Shown piece by piece: positions 22,354-36,400 of a stretch of DNA of 64,000 bases (positions are counted from its first letter, which is position 1; each line of letters starts with the position of its first letter). Source of the DNA: Chaenocephalus aceratus (lineage: Eukaryota > Chordata > Actinopteri > Perciformes > Channichthyidae). Below the pieces are notes generated by a model that saw only the letters and a program-made list of their open reading frames with translations, was not told where the DNA came from and searched no databases. The position numbers and the translations under genes are program-made. Location: NCBI GenBank assembly GCA_023974075.1, contig CM043803.1, positions 1,275,495 to 1,339,494 on the forward strand, written 5' to 3'.

Positions 22354-23255
22354 GAAAAGAGAGAGGGTTGTATTTTCTGACACTTGGTGAGTTCCCTGGA
22401 ACACCGGGGACACATATTCATGTATAAAAGACGTACAAGAGTGCATTTTGCATGATAGGTCCCCTTTAAGTAAAAGTAGAAGTACTGTGTAATAATACTC
22501 TGTTACAATTAAAAGTCCTGCATTCAAAATACATAAGTAAAGTATGAGCATCAAAAGTAAAAGTACTAATTCTGCAGATTGGTCCATTTCAGAATAATAT
22601 GAAATGTTTTGATTATTATTGATCATTAAAGTGTTATCAAAGCTGGTAAAGGTGCAGCTAGCTCCTGAAACCTACATTTGATGGTATTTTATGTTATTGT
22701 TTTTACTGTCTTTTATGTATTTCATCTCTTTTTATTGTTCTCTACTTTTTTTACTTTTTTTCGTCCTTTCATGTTTTTTTAATAATTTTCTATACATTTG
22801 AGAAACCGGCTCGAGATACACTTGTTGTTATATTCCATGGAATGCTCTTAACATCCCGATAGCAATGAATATCTTAAGTACTTTGACAAAACTTCCATAA
22901 AAAAAAAATGTCATCTGTCATCCATAGTACTGTAAAAAGCACGACCAATCATTTTAGCCAGCCCGGCTAAAGTAACTGGATGGCCTACCTGCCTGTCAGC
23001 CTTCCATCTGTGCACAAACTTATCTCGTGCCCTCATTGGTCATGTGTGCGTTCGTGTGTGTTGGAGGAGGGGCTCTGTAAGGAAGTGGCAGATTTTCTCC
23101 GGTCGTGTATTTTCAAATTCTAGCGCACTCGAGCTGGTTTCTCAAACTTACAGATACCCTACCTTTAATTGTAACTATATGTTACACTCTCATCTATGTT
23201 TGTTTGATTGAAAGTACAAGTCCCTCAAAATTGTAATCAAGTAATTGTTTACACC
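22354..23255. other. Intergenic DNA with one TTAA-type element end
   Basis: ...CATGATAGGTCCCCT followed by TTAA (~22451-22469) looks like the right terminus of a fish MITE that inserts at TTAA; the left terminus was not found. A simple AAGTAAAAGTA-type stretch follows. No gene is seen. Confidence 0.45.
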
Positions 23256-23263
23256 ACTGCAGC

Positions 23264-24196
23264 CAGGGCCGGCCCTGACCAATTTGCCGCCCTAGGCAAG
23301 ATTTTTGCTGGCGCCCCCCCCCCCCCCAAATGCAGACACTCACTATGATTTGCACGTGCATGGTTGTAGCATGACCACAAAAACAAAGATATTGACACAA
23401 GATGTGTGCAACTGAAGACTTTTTTTTTTTATATTGAAGTTAAAAGCATCAATCTGGTGCACTTTGAGAGCAACATTAGGAGATCTATGGATACATCTCT
23501 CAACACCCATATGAAACAGAACTGTAAGCAGATTTTCTTTTTCTTTATGGATATTTTATAAATCACTCCCCTTTCAAACTGTATTCTTGTTCATTAATAA
23601 CAACTTTTTTGTACTGTCAGTATTTTATACCTGTTTTTCACCTGTTCTCTTATTTTTTTATAACTATAATGATCATATAAAGGTGTGCCTTTACCTCACT
23701 GAGCTGAGGTTATCAGAGCCTCTCAGTCTTTCAGGAGAGAGCTCTCTAAAGCTCTCCCCCCCCCCCCCCCCCGCGGCCGCTTACACAGTAAATTCCAATG
23801 TTAATAAAAGCACACAGAAGCTGTGTACTTTTTTTGGGAGTTTGATTTATTTTAAATGAATACAAATACAAAATTAAAACCTATAATTGCACACTAAAAC
23901 CATTATTTCAAAAAAAGAACAATTTCACATAAACCTTTGGTTTTTACTGGGACTGGGGCAGTTTAACTTGATTTTGGGGGGGTGGTGTGTGCCATAGTTT
24001 ATGGGTGCTGTACGCAATATAGGCGTAGTTCTGTTAGTATAAGATAATAAGATGTACTTTGTTGATCCAAAATCGGGAAATTGTGTTGTTATGAAATAAA
24101 AAAAAATATATATATTTTTTTTTAATTTCGGCGCCCCCTATGGGTTGATGCGCCCTTAGCATTCGCCTATACTGCCTATGCCGAGGGCCGGCCCTG
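23264..24196. mobile_element. Non-autonomous hAT element just upstream of acsf2
   Basis: ACTGCAGC flanks both ends (23256-23263 and 24197-24204), a perfect 8-bp duplication. The 13-bp termini CAGGGCCGGCCCT are exact inverted repeats and are themselves palindromic. Both ends then carry GCGCCCCC and TAGGC motifs. The interior has a C-tract followed by GCGGCCGC (~23757-23780) and AT-rich DNA, with no transposase. It ends ~310 bp before the acsf2 start codon, so it may contribute to the 5' flank or promoter of that gene. Confidence 0.9.
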
Positions 24197-24506
24197 ACTG
24201 CAGCTCTGCAGGGTGTGCAATTGCTGAGACTTGTCTTCCTGCAGCGCAGCGCTCCACCAGCAGGACAGGACTGCTGCTCTCACAGCAATTGTGTGAAACC
24301 CGTGTGAAACGTAAAGGATCAAGGTCCGAGCAGGGGGCTAAAAGCTGCAGATGAACTGAGAAGAGAGACGTTCCCAGTGTTCCCAGTCATTGTGGTTCTT
24401 TCCAGCGGTGCACAGGAAGTCCTTCTGGATAACTTCTCTGTTTACGGAGTGTGGAAATCTGCTCAAGTGTTGTGTTCAGGGGCGCGGTGATCTGCATCTG
24501 CACACA

Positions 24507-27500
24507 ATGATCCCAAAGATTGCGCTGTGTTCACGGACTCTTCGGAGCAACAGTGGCTTTTCAAGATCTTTTAAACTTTTGCAGAGACCATGGACGCATC
24601 ATCCAGCCCTGCCTGCATCGAGTCGGTGAGATACATCATACGATACAATACGATATTACTTTATTGTCAGATCAAGTCTGAAATTTGACTTGCGTGACAG
24701 CAGCTCCATGTCCAACATCAACAGACAAATATGCATACACATCATGCATACATCATGTCGTGATAAATAATAGGAATAGTGCTCAGTCAAGAATTCTCTC
24801 ACTTAACTTGAAAGCGAGAAAGATTTCTAACCCAATGACACTTTCCTCTTGTGTTTTATAAACCACGTATTCCTTAATAAGCGTTCTCTTTTTTTATGAT
24901 TATGTAAAAAAATGTGATTTGAAAAATCATGATTGTCACAACTCAAATCTACAAAATGATGACCTACTCATAAATGCTTTGCACAATCTTGACACAACAT
25001 TGTATACACATACATTCCTCTCTATTATTTGGTATGTTATAAATAATAAGCAGTAGTACAAATAATGGGGGATGAAAACAACGTGGGAGGAAGGGGGGAG
25101 TTTAAAGAAGCACCAGCATGTGGTGGAGACTAAATGCAAAATACAAATTCTTACATTGTTTCAATTTCCTGTTGTTCAGGTGTTCAGATGATTATGCCCC
25201 CCCCCCCCCCCCCCTGGCTATATTCTTGTAATAATTTCAACTCACTGCCTGCTGATCACATCAACATGAATCACAAAAAGGCACTGCCGTAATTCACGTT
25301 ATACGTTTGTGAGTTTTTTCACTGTTACGACCAACTGTGATTAGCTAACATTGTGTATGGCAATTAACAGAATAGAAAATAATCAAATGGAAATCTGGAT
25401 ATGCAAAAAATACCTTAATTTTAACACTACAAGTCAGTCATCATTTATTCACAAATATTCAATAGGTTGTTCTTTTGCACGGAAACCTGTGGGTCATTGG
25501 GTTTCTGTGTGAAAGGTGGGCTGACAGTCCGGTTAAACCCACGCGGAAAACTTTATCATTTGACTTCGCCCTTATCAGGTCAACAAACCATTATGTCACT
25601 AAACGTTATAACAGCTGACAATAGCCCCTGTAAATGAGTTTATAGAGGAGATGAAATGGAAGTAGCTGAGTTGACAAGGGTTTCAACAAGGAAGCTGTTC
25701 AGTTTTAGCATCCTGACAATAAATACACATTTTCTTTGATTAAGTCTTGAACAGTTTTAATAATATAAAGTGGATTAAATCAGTACTTAATCAACATCAT
25801 AATCAAGACGAAGACGTTTATTAATTACCCATAAATATACCTAATGGGAGGATCCAATTTATTACATTTTTGACCCAAACAAGACTTTTTCAGTTTTCTT
25901 CGTTTAGTTAGAGAAAGATAAAAGACATTTAATTTGTGCAAACTATTATCTTCATGATCGACTAATCTGCCGATTATAATTTTTTAATTAATAGATTGGT
26001 TGTTTAGTCTGTACACTATCAGAACATATTGAAATTGTTCTGAATCTATTCAAATGTCTTGTTTTGTCCGTTACGTACTGACATGGACGACTAAGAAAAC
26101 ATCTACAAATATATTGTGTTTCCCTGCAGTGGCATCCATGTGGACTCCCCGCCCATCATCCCGTCTCTCATCACCAGCTACGCCCACGGCACGACCACCA
26201 CCTCTCTGCTCCACTCCACGGTAGGAGACTCCCTGCTGAGGACGGTGGAGCGCTTCCCTGACCGAGAGGCCGTGGCCTTCCTGCAAGATGGAGTCCGCAA
26301 AACCTTCGCACAGCTTCAGAAGGATGTGAGTTTTTTCTTCTCAAATTATAGGTCGGATGTTGGAATGCCAAGAAACAAATACATTGTGGCCCTGTTTGCA
26401 ATGCTTGTTTTTAGAAAAGGCCCAGAACCCTACACTTGGTGCTTGAATCCAAACATGGAAGTCCTGTGTTCATCAATGTCACCCCGCTTTATTTTCTCAT
26501 TCTGCAGCTCTTCTGACTATGGCTCATTATAACAACTGCAGACTGCATTGGGATGTCATACAACAAGCAGATTTGCCCCAATGTACTGTACATGGAAAAA
26601 ACAAAAAAATCTTCTAAAATAATTGCCTACCTCTTTAAGATGTAGATGCTATCCACTTCCGAGTGCTTTTTTAAGAAACTTGTTCACCCAGCCATTGTTC
26701 TCAATGTTAATGTTTACACCATCATGGTATAATTGTACAACTCATAAAAAGTGATAGATAGTTATGGGGATGGCTTCACCTTCTCAAACTATTCCACAGC
26801 ATTCACTCGAGACCAATAACATGTTAGCAGCTGAACTCCAGTGAAAAGAGTCAGTATAAGGTAATTGCAAAATGCTTGTGATTACATTCTACAGTTAAAC
26901 ATTTGTAAAGTAACCTTTAACCTAATTTTACTAACTGTACAAACCTGTTCCCCTCTCTCAATTGAAGCTGGAAGCAGGCCTTTCCATGCATCAATGAGTA
27001 ATTAGCAGATACAATTAACCACTAAATGGTTAATCAAATTGTAAATCATCACAACCAGTTAGTTAACTTATCGATATGCTCCAGGGCGCCTTCATACATC
27101 ACTTCACCTACAAAGGAGTCACACTTTGAGCAATTGCAAGAATGTATGGAATGATTTCACCCTGGATGTCAGCGCTCAGGTGAAATAGTGGATTCCTATT
27201 GGTGGAGGTTGTTGAGGCAACCTGAAACAAGATAACCTGCCAGTTCAGTCCTGTATAGTTTCACCCAGTGACCTTAAAAAGTGATACTGTTAATCTTGCA
27301 AAAAGAGAGCAGGAATATAATAATCAGAATGCAGCTTTCATGAAACATCTCTGCTGTTAATTCATTAAATGCCTAAACATTAATGCATTTTTAAACTACA
27401 AAGAACCTTAAGAGAAAATTCATATTTTTTTGGAATACGGGATCAATTGTAGTTTACTGGTGACATGATGCATCAAAGAATTGTATCAAAGGAATCCAAA

Positions 27501-30359
27501 GCCTTAGATGAATAAAGCGCCCTTGAGAATGTGTATCTTTATTTGATGGACTTGCATCGCTGCATGTGTTTTCTCAAAGTGACATGCTTTCTTTATCAAT
27601 TGTTACAACCCGGCTCATGGGCTGTAACATAAAACAGGGAGGCGAGACGAGAGGTAAGAATATATAGTTTATTTGTTTCAACACAACACTAAATGGACAC
27701 CAGCATCAGGTCCCCGAAGCTGGCGCAGAGAGAGTGCCCAAAGGAGTGAGAGCGACGCAACCGGCTGGGCTCCTCCTTTATCCCGCTTCACCAGGTGTAG
27801 CTCATCAGATAGGCATCCGCCCCCCGGGGGGGGGGGGCTCATCAGCACCTGAAACAACCTGAACAAACCACACACACACAAACACACGGCACCCCACGTG
27901 ATGTGGAGGGGTCGTCACACAATTCAAGTCAACAAACATGGTACAACTCTAAGTCACTCTTCACACTTAAAACACCTTTATTGTCATGGCATCGTCTTGT
28001 TTGACCTAAATACAAACACTGCCGCAGTACAAGTATAAAAAAATAAATACAGTATCAGTATCAAAAACGGTTCAAGTCCAGGAAGCGTCCTACACAAACA
28101 TTTTTTGGGAACACGTGTAACCTGATTATGTTGTTTCCTCTCTCTGTAGGTGGATCAGGCTGCAGCCGGGCTGCTGGCTCTTGGGCTGCAGAAAGGAGAC
28201 CGGCTCGGCATGTGGGGTCCCAACACTTATGAATGGATCCTGTTCCAGTTCGCCACAGCTAGAGCTGGCATTATATTGGTGGGTCAAGGCTACAGCATAG
28301 TGCATTAGCAGGAAGGCATCAAGAATATTAGAGAGACGGTGACCTTACTCTTTGTTAATGCTGTCAGGAGGATTTTATGGCTTCTATCTCTGGGCCTTGG
28401 AGGTCTTTTTTGTCCAAAAACATCAATGAGCAACATCATTAACATGATCACACACACTGTAGTTCATTTTGGTTGAACATAAACTGTCCTGCTGCCGCAA
28501 ACACTCACTAGTTGATTCACAAATGAGGATTATTACATTATTGTTGATGATTACAAATAATGTAAGTGGACCTTGTTACAAAGCTGGTAGACAGGAAGCT
28601 ACATCACAATCATATATTGCCTACTCATTGACCAGGTCGTAACTAGTTCCTCTCCAAAAACTGTAAGGATGTTCTCATATTTTATAGAAGGCATCAGGAT
28701 TTCCCTTTATAGCATAGGTCAATTTCTCCAAGGCAAGCCAATGAGAAAGGTTTTTTTTAAACTGTCATTTTATTATGTGGTGTTATTAAGATTTAGAATC
28801 ACCAAGAATACAGAGTTTTCATCTTTCCAGAATGTTTTGATATTTGGGCAGTCCCATAAGCAGTGGAAAAGTGTTCCCTTATTACATGTTACACGTTGAT
28901 CTGGAATATTCGCATCTAAGTGGTGGTACATATGTTCTTAACATTGTCATAGTTTTGGCTGTGGTCCATTTTAATCTCTAAACCTTCATTTTCTGCCATC
29001 ATGAGCGACTGTTAATGGTTTCCCCCCCGACAGGTGTCTGTGAACCCAGCGTACCAGCTGAAGGAAGTGGAGTTTACACTGCGGAAGGTGGGCGACTTTT
29101 ACATACATTTTATTGTTATGACACGCAGAGACTGTTTCACATTAAAGTGAATCATGTGCTGCTCTCTCCACAGGTTGGGTGTAAAGCTATCGTGTGCCCT
29201 ACGGAGTTCAGGACTCAGAAGTACTGTGACATGCTGAGACAGATATGTCCAGAGATCGAGACGTCCACCCCAGGAGACATCAGGAGCGCCAGGTACAGCT
29301 ACTGGGGCTCACCAGTACCAACATGTACACTCACTAAGAACTCCCTGCAAGTTATGGATTATCTGGAAAGAAATCATGTGAAAACTTCTATACTGTACAA
29401 TTCATGTGACCTCTCAAAATCTTATAGCACTTTCCGTTATGCATTTATTACATTTTGGAACTCTGGGTATTCCAGGCCACAAATAATTGTCTATTTTTCA
29501 CAGGATTTGGTTACAATTTTGACTGGACATCCCAAAAACCCTAACCCTTGCTAATTCGCAACATGAATGTAAATAGTTATCAAATAACTAAATAATAAAT
29601 CGCCAAAAATACGTTTCTAATATTAATTACTTAGTTATCTTGCTTAACTTCAATTCTGTTTTTTTGCTAAATCATGTGAGTGTTGTTTAAAGATTCTTCA
29701 GAGATACTGTCAGATCTTAAGCATTTGATTTTAGTTGCTAATTTACTTCCCACAGTTTGTTCAATATTATTTAAGAAGTTGTTTCCTGCACAAGCAGTCC
29801 TTCAAAGTTGCCCAGGACTCAATCCTGTATACACACTACCAAAAACATGCGCCAAATGTCAAATAATCAATTATCAATGCATTCTCGCTGCCTCTTGAGT
29901 GCCGTCATATTTCTAAATAGAGGTGGCCGCAGAGACGTATAATGCCACGTGTGAACAGGGCTTTAGACATGTGTCTCATGAGGGCTGGACACCTTTCCTC
30001 TCTTATGGAACAGTCTTAATAGTCTGACAGAAGATACGATAGCTCTCAAATTGGGCTGCCTGACTCTCTGTTCCCTCAAAGAAATGTTGCCACTATTGTC
30101 CATAGTTAATCGCGATTAATCGCAAATTAATAGCAAATTAATCGCACATTTTTTAACTGTTCTAAATGTACCTTAGAGGAATATTTTTCAAGTTTTTAAT
30201 ACTCTTATCAACATATGAGTGGACAAAATATGCTTTATGCTAATGTTTATTATCATTTGAACAATGACAAATATTCTCATGAATATTAAACACAACCACC
30301 TGAACATAACAAATATTCGCCTCAATTCAACCTGGAACCTCTCTCATTCAATAATACAA

Positions 30360-30444
<85 letters not shown>

Positions 30445-33400
30445 AGAGATGTTTAGAGTAGGTGAGGTCCTGATAATTTATTCCTGTAAATTACTCTGAC
30501 CTACTAACTGACCTGACCGAAGTTACTGAGTCTATGTAAGTTTACTGCTTGGCTCAGATCCACCAACGTCAGCAAGATCTCACCTCTATTAACTCCCCGA
30601 AGAACCAGGTTCAATTAACTGCTGTTTCTATTCAGACAACTCTTTTTAATCTGTTTAAGCGATCCCGAAGGATTTTGATATCAGTAAATGGGGTGTGTTC
30701 CTACCTACGTGTGTGTGGCAGGGTGCAGTCTTACCTTTGAAGCAGGAGAGGAGAGCACAGATTTTCTTTTTAGTTGTCCCAATCCAAAAGGTGAGATCAG
30801 TTTATTTGAAGAAAAATAGGTCCAAACCAGTACAGAGTCTTTACCTTTTAACACATTATAATCATACAAAACATATCATGCTGGGGTTATATTTTTTATC
30901 TAAAACCTTAATTCATATTCATTTTATTCCCGTGCGTTCTAATAACGCCTTCCAGGTCGATCTAAATAGTCTTATTCATTTGATTCCTGTACGTTCTTAA
31001 TAACGCCTTCCAGGTCGATCTAAATAGTCATAAGATTCCTGTACGTCCGAACAACGTCTTCCAGGTAGATCTAAATAGTGTTATTTCTTTTATTCCTGTA
31101 CGTTCTAACAACGTCTTCCAGGTAGATCTAAATAGTGTTATTTCTTTTATTCCTGTACGTTCTAACAACGTCTTCCAGGTATATCTTACCGAGAGCCATC
31201 TAACCCAGCTCTGAGGGCCAGAGCTTACCGGGAGAGAGTATACCAGGGGTTTCCCCCTCTCTCCCCGACGAAATCCAAAAAAGCCAGTCTTTTTATGCTC
31301 AAAAAACCGGATAGAAAACCCAAAAACACCTCCTCTATACCCAACCAACATATTCTATTGGCTCTGGCATAAGACACACCTTCCCAAGTTTGTGTAAAAC
31401 AAAACATGACTAGACATATTCTATGGCTATGACATAACCACCTTTTTGAGGCCTCAATGTGTTCCTCCCTGCTGTGAGAGGAGAGGAAAGAACCTGCCTA
31501 CTCTCTTATCAGAGAGTAAGGCATAAATCATTATAAGTCTTACACTCAACTTAACAAACCACTTTGTTTTGTTTATGCTGTAAATATAGAAAAACCTAAA
31601 ATACGAAGCATTTTCATTGTGGGTTATACAAGAATATAATTGATTATATTTGATTACAACTAACTTTCGTTTTAAGTATTCAACATACTATGAATCTCTC
31701 AACAGTGATGGATCGTTGGAGCTATGTGCAGCTCAAGGCATATGCTCGAACGGGAGCTGCCTGGACGCTGCAATCATGTTGCGCGCACTATCCGTGCTGC
31801 TGAGTGTGCTGACTGTTCGTACAATGTCCCACTGTCTGGCTTCCTGCATAAAGTCAAGTGCTCGGCGCAGTTGTCGGCGAAATGTCGCTCCTCTGTTTTC
31901 ATTTAAACAGCTCCTTATATCCGTTAGCGCAGCTAGCCAGCACCAGATGCTAACAACAACAACAATACACGTAAGGTCGCTCTCTCGCTCGAGCCACACA
32001 TATACACACCCTCCCGGTCCTCCCGATGGCCAGTCGGTGCCTGCCGGCGAGCGTGGAAGTGTGGTCTGCTGCAAGCAGGCAGCAGGAGCGGGGCTGTCAG
32101 CATCAGCTTGTAGATGGTATTTTAAACTTGATGCGCTCTGAAACTACGGGGCGGCCGAGGAAAAAAATACACATGCGTTAATCGCGTTAAAATAATTAGT
32201 GGCGTTAATTTTTTTTTGCGTTAACGCATTATTAACGCATTAACTTGACAGCCCTAGTAAATACAAATCTGAGTTGACAAATATGACATGTGGGGTTCTT
32301 CAAGGCTCCATCTTGGGGCCTCTTCTCTTTAACATCTACATCAGGGGTGCCCAACCTTTTTTGAACCGAGAGCTACTTTTAAAGTTGCCAGTCTGCCGAG
32401 ATCTACCAGTCCAAATAGAGAGGCGTAGCCATTACTGACAGCCTACTACCAGGTAAATACACATTTCTACTTGTATAAAACGGACCTTTGTACGATTAAT
32501 ACTTAATAAAATACTGCAGATCCTTTATCTTACCTCTTTCTAATCTACACACAAGTATTTAACTGAAGTTACACAACAGTGTTGTTGATACAGAGTTGGA
32601 GTTTATTCACACGTCACTACAGTGGGTAATGTTTTCAAGAAACATTGAACAGTGCTGCCACATATGACACAGGAAAAAAAAGAAAAGACTCTGAACCCTT
32701 TCTTTGCCATTATATAAAAATAGTGTTGCTATAAAAGTATAAATGAGGCTTACTAATAAGACAACTCAGATCTGAAGCTACACAGGAATCTGCTGCAACA
32801 GTGCAATAAAAAAGACAAAATTAATAGAATCAAACCCTTTTTTTGTTGCATTTTAGTAGATTATAAAAAGAAATGCCTTTTAAAATAGGATGCAAGCAAC
32901 ACTAGTTTCTTAACCTGAATTGATAATAGACTATAATCAATTTAAGTTTGCATTCTTATACTATTTTGTACAATAATTATAATGAATAAGTTCAAACAAA
33001 CTAAAACTTACAGCTGATTAATAACGGTATCTAACTTGAGTTTTTATCATATCAAAAACCTGTTGAAATGCCACTGTTATTTTTACTGTCCCCCAAAAGC
33101 GCGTCGGCAGCCTCCAGGAATGCTTCTTTCACAACTTCGCCGTCTTTGAAAGACTTCATGTGTTTCGCAAGAACGTGACTGACACGTTAAGATGCTATGG
33201 TAGCAGCCTTGCTCTTGATGTTGGGCCTGGTGAAAATGGACTGCTGTGCATTTAGCTGTCCTTTCAGGCCCCTCCCCTTTTGGAGTGTAGGGCAGAATCA
33301 GGAGGGAATTCCGTCTCGTAGCGTTTGTGCACTGTTTTGAAATGCCGCTCCTAAATTACCCTTCTTCGATAAAGCCACGCTCGCATTGCAGATGAGACAG

Positions 33401-36400
33401 ATGGACTTTGAATTGGAATAGATACAAAAATAATCATCTTCCCACTCGGAGTGAAAATTATATATGTTTTGCTTCTGCCATAATTACGGTCTTGTGTGTG
33501 TGCGGACTGTCACTCCTGTTGACACGGACAACGTTAGCGAACTAGTGCACTGCCCACTGCTCACCAGCCACGCCCCGACATATGGGGTCACGCCGGCCAA
33601 TCACAAAGCTTTGATGCGTTCAAGTGCATTATTCTGGCACAGGAAGATTATGTTACAGGACATGAACGATAAAACAGAATATTGTTGTTCTATTTTTAGA
33701 CACATCTCACGATCTCACGATCGACTGGGAATCTCCAGAGATTCCCAGTCGATCGTGAGATGTGTCTAAAAATCGACTGGTTGGGCACCCCTGATCTACA
33801 TGCTACCACTGGCTCAGATAATGAAAAACAACAAAATAAGTTACCATAGCCATGCGGATGACACACAAATGTACGTAACCATTTCACCAGGAGACTATTC
33901 TCCAGTTAAAACACTGAGTAAGTGCATTGAACAAATCAATGACTGGATGTGTCAGAACTTTCTCCAATTAAACAAAGACAAAACTGAGGTAATGGTCTTT
34001 AGAGCCAAGGTAGAACGTATACAAGTTAGCGCTGAGCTTCAGCCTGCAATGTTCAAAACAACAGATAAAGCCAGAAATCTAGTTGTAGTCATGGACTCTG
34101 ACCTGAGTTTCAACAAGGCAAGGCAAGTTTATTTATATAGCACCTTTCAACACAAGGCAATTCAAGGTGCTTTACAAAAATGAAAGACATTCAGACAAAG
34201 GCATTCACATTACAGTCACATTAAAACAGTTACTAAATCAGCCTACTATCACCTAAAGAATATATCTAGGATTAAAAGACTAATGTCACAGCAGGATTTG
34301 GAAAAACTTGTCCATGCTTTTATCTTCAGTAGACTCGACTACTGCAATGGTGTCTTCACAGGTCTCACTAAAAAATCTATTAGAAAGCTGCAGCTGATTC
34401 AGAACGCCGCGGCTCGAGCCCTCACTAACACTAAGAAAGTGGATCACATCACTCCTGTTCTGTCTTTACACTGGCTTCCTGTGTGTCAAAGAATAGATTT
34501 CAAAATACTGCTGCTGGTTTATAAAGCACTGAATGGTTTAGGCCCAAAATATATTTCTGATCTTCTGCTAAACTATGAACCATCCAGATCTCTCAGGTCT
34601 TCAGGGACTGGTCAGCTTTCTGTCCCCAGAGTCAGAGCTAAACATGGAGAAGCAGCGTTCAGTTATTATGCTCCAAATATCTGGAACAAACTCCCAGAAA
34701 CCTGCAGGTCCGCTACAACTCTTACTACTTTTAAATCCAGGCTGAAGACTTTTCTTTTTGCTGCTGCTTTTAATTGAAACTGAGCTGTTGTGTTCATCAG
34801 TAAAGTGGAACTTCTGTGTGAACTATTCATATCTTAAACTGCACTGTAACTTTTTATTCATGTATTTTTTTCTTTTAATGTTTCTTTTATTATCTTTTAC
34901 TGTTTTTAAATGCCTTTGTCTGAATGTCTTTCATTTTTGTAAAGCACCTTGAATTGCCTTGTGTTGAAAGGTGCTATATAAATAAACTCGCCTTGCCTAT
35001 TGAGTGTGTAAGTCGCTTTGGATAAAAGCGCCTAACAAGTGACATGTAATGTAAAGCATTGACCCAGATGTTGTCTGTATGTTGCCCCTCAGACTCCCAG
35101 ACCTCCGCTCTGTGATCGTTGTGGGTAGTCGGCAGCCAGGAATGTTTCTCCTGGAGGACGTGATGCAGGCCGGCAGCAGCCAGTACATGCAGCAGCTCCA
35201 GGATCTGCAGAGGAAGCTGTCCTTTGACGACCCCATAAACATCCAGTTCACCTCGGTAATGGTTGCATAACTCCTGCTGCCCTTAAAGCAATAGTATGTA
35301 GCATTGTCATTTGCTGTTTTTAAGTTAGCCCCTCCTCGTTGTATACATCTATCATTTGTTTTCAGCATTTTCCTGCATTCTTTACCTTTTTAAGGAAATT
35401 CAAAGAGCCCCATTGGCGTCAGTGCACGCTGAAACATGTTGAACACATGCCAGGTTTCCTTTCTTTCTGGCAGAATCTCCTGGGAAAATGCGCACACTGG
35501 ATCTAACTTTATATAGACTGAACAGGAAATATTTTAACCCTTGACATGATATATAATGCTTGCACACTGACAAAAGTTGCACTGTGATCACATTTTGGAC
35601 ATGTTACACATAAAAGTACATATAAAAGTAAGAAAAAAGGTTTTGCACAGTACTACATTTGAATATTTCTCTTATTCAGGTGACATTTCGGACCTCAGGC
35701 CTTCTACAAGATAATGATTTTTGACCTAAAGAAGGCCTGAGGGCTGAAATGTTATCTTAATAAAATAGAAATGCATATCGGGCCACAATTTGGAACACAA
35801 GTCTTTTACAGTGTGCAAGGTTTTACTTTAATGTTATTATTTCTATTAGGACAAAGGTCAAAGTGATACACATGTCATACTAATGATCAAACTATCAAGT
35901 GACGCTATTAAGAATACAAAAGAACACACTTTAGATACAATTTGTCATTGACTGAAGGTAGGCTCCACCATGTTCATAGAGAAATCAAGAAGCCTATCAG
36001 TCATCTTGAAGGACAGTATCAGACCTTTTTATGGCTTTATGGGTTTAATTTATTTCCGTAATTATGTCTGTTACCAGGGCACAACTGGAGCTCCAAAGGG
36101 AGCCACGCTGTCTCATCACAACATCGTCAACAATGCCTATAGCGTTGGAAAGAGAGTGGGATACACCTGGAGGGTGAGTCTTTACACACAATATATCATC
36201 TTGGAGTTTAATTAAGGCCTTCTGATCAGTGAGCATATTTGAAGGCAACAGAAGGGGGTTTGGAGTATGATAGCAGGCTATAGATGGAGTTCTGGATTGA
36301 ACATCCATATCCATAACGGGACCACAACCATCACTAAATGTGTGTATAGTTACAAGTATTGCGTGTGTATCAAAACTGGATACATTTCCTTTTCTGTACC

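Larger units (their letters stand above)
30102..32256. mobile_element. hAT-family remnant related to 20112-21101, left end lost
   Basis: The right end AACTTGACAGCCCTA (32256) and the subterminal GCGTTAACGCATTATTAACG match the TAGGGCTGTCAA family. The left side starts with TTAATCGCGATTAATCGCAA but lacks the TAGGGCTGTCAA tip. The bases after the right end (GTAAATAC) belong to an L2 LINE whose intact relative reads TCTATAGGTAAATAC, so this hAT had inserted in that LINE. A deletion has since removed both the hAT tip and the upstream LINE part. The interior carries a GT microsatellite and a 56-bp tandem repeat. Confidence 0.6.
32257..34996 (+). mobile_element. 5'-truncated L2-type LINE, split by later insertions
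   Basis: Collinear with the larger LINE at ~41300-46906. It starts within the RT domain (GTAAATACAAATCTGAGTTG; then the [15 protein letters not shown] region), is broken at 32342-33793 by a hAT element, and resumes with [15 protein letters not shown] and the catalytic motif as HADDTQ instead of YADD. After an antisense insertion (34115-34213) it runs to the stop at 34777. The 3' tail (AAAGCACCTTGAATTGCCTT, GTGCTATATAAATAAACTCG) ends ~97 bp upstream of acsf2 exon 6. The copy is dead: active-site change, two insertions and a 5' truncation. Confidence 0.9.

Noticed and set aside
24390..24506. Upstream extension of the acsf2 frame from 24390
   Set aside because: The codon at 24390 is TTG, not ATG; the first in-frame ATG is 24507 and gives the usual protein length.
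26071..26401. Two - strand open frames opposite acsf2 exon 2
   Set aside because: Shadows of the exon; Arg/Gly-rich composition comes from its GC content.
31028..31407. - strand frame with repeated [19 protein letters not shown]
   Set aside because: It is the translation of the 56-bp tandem repeat and lies in an intronic transposon remnant.
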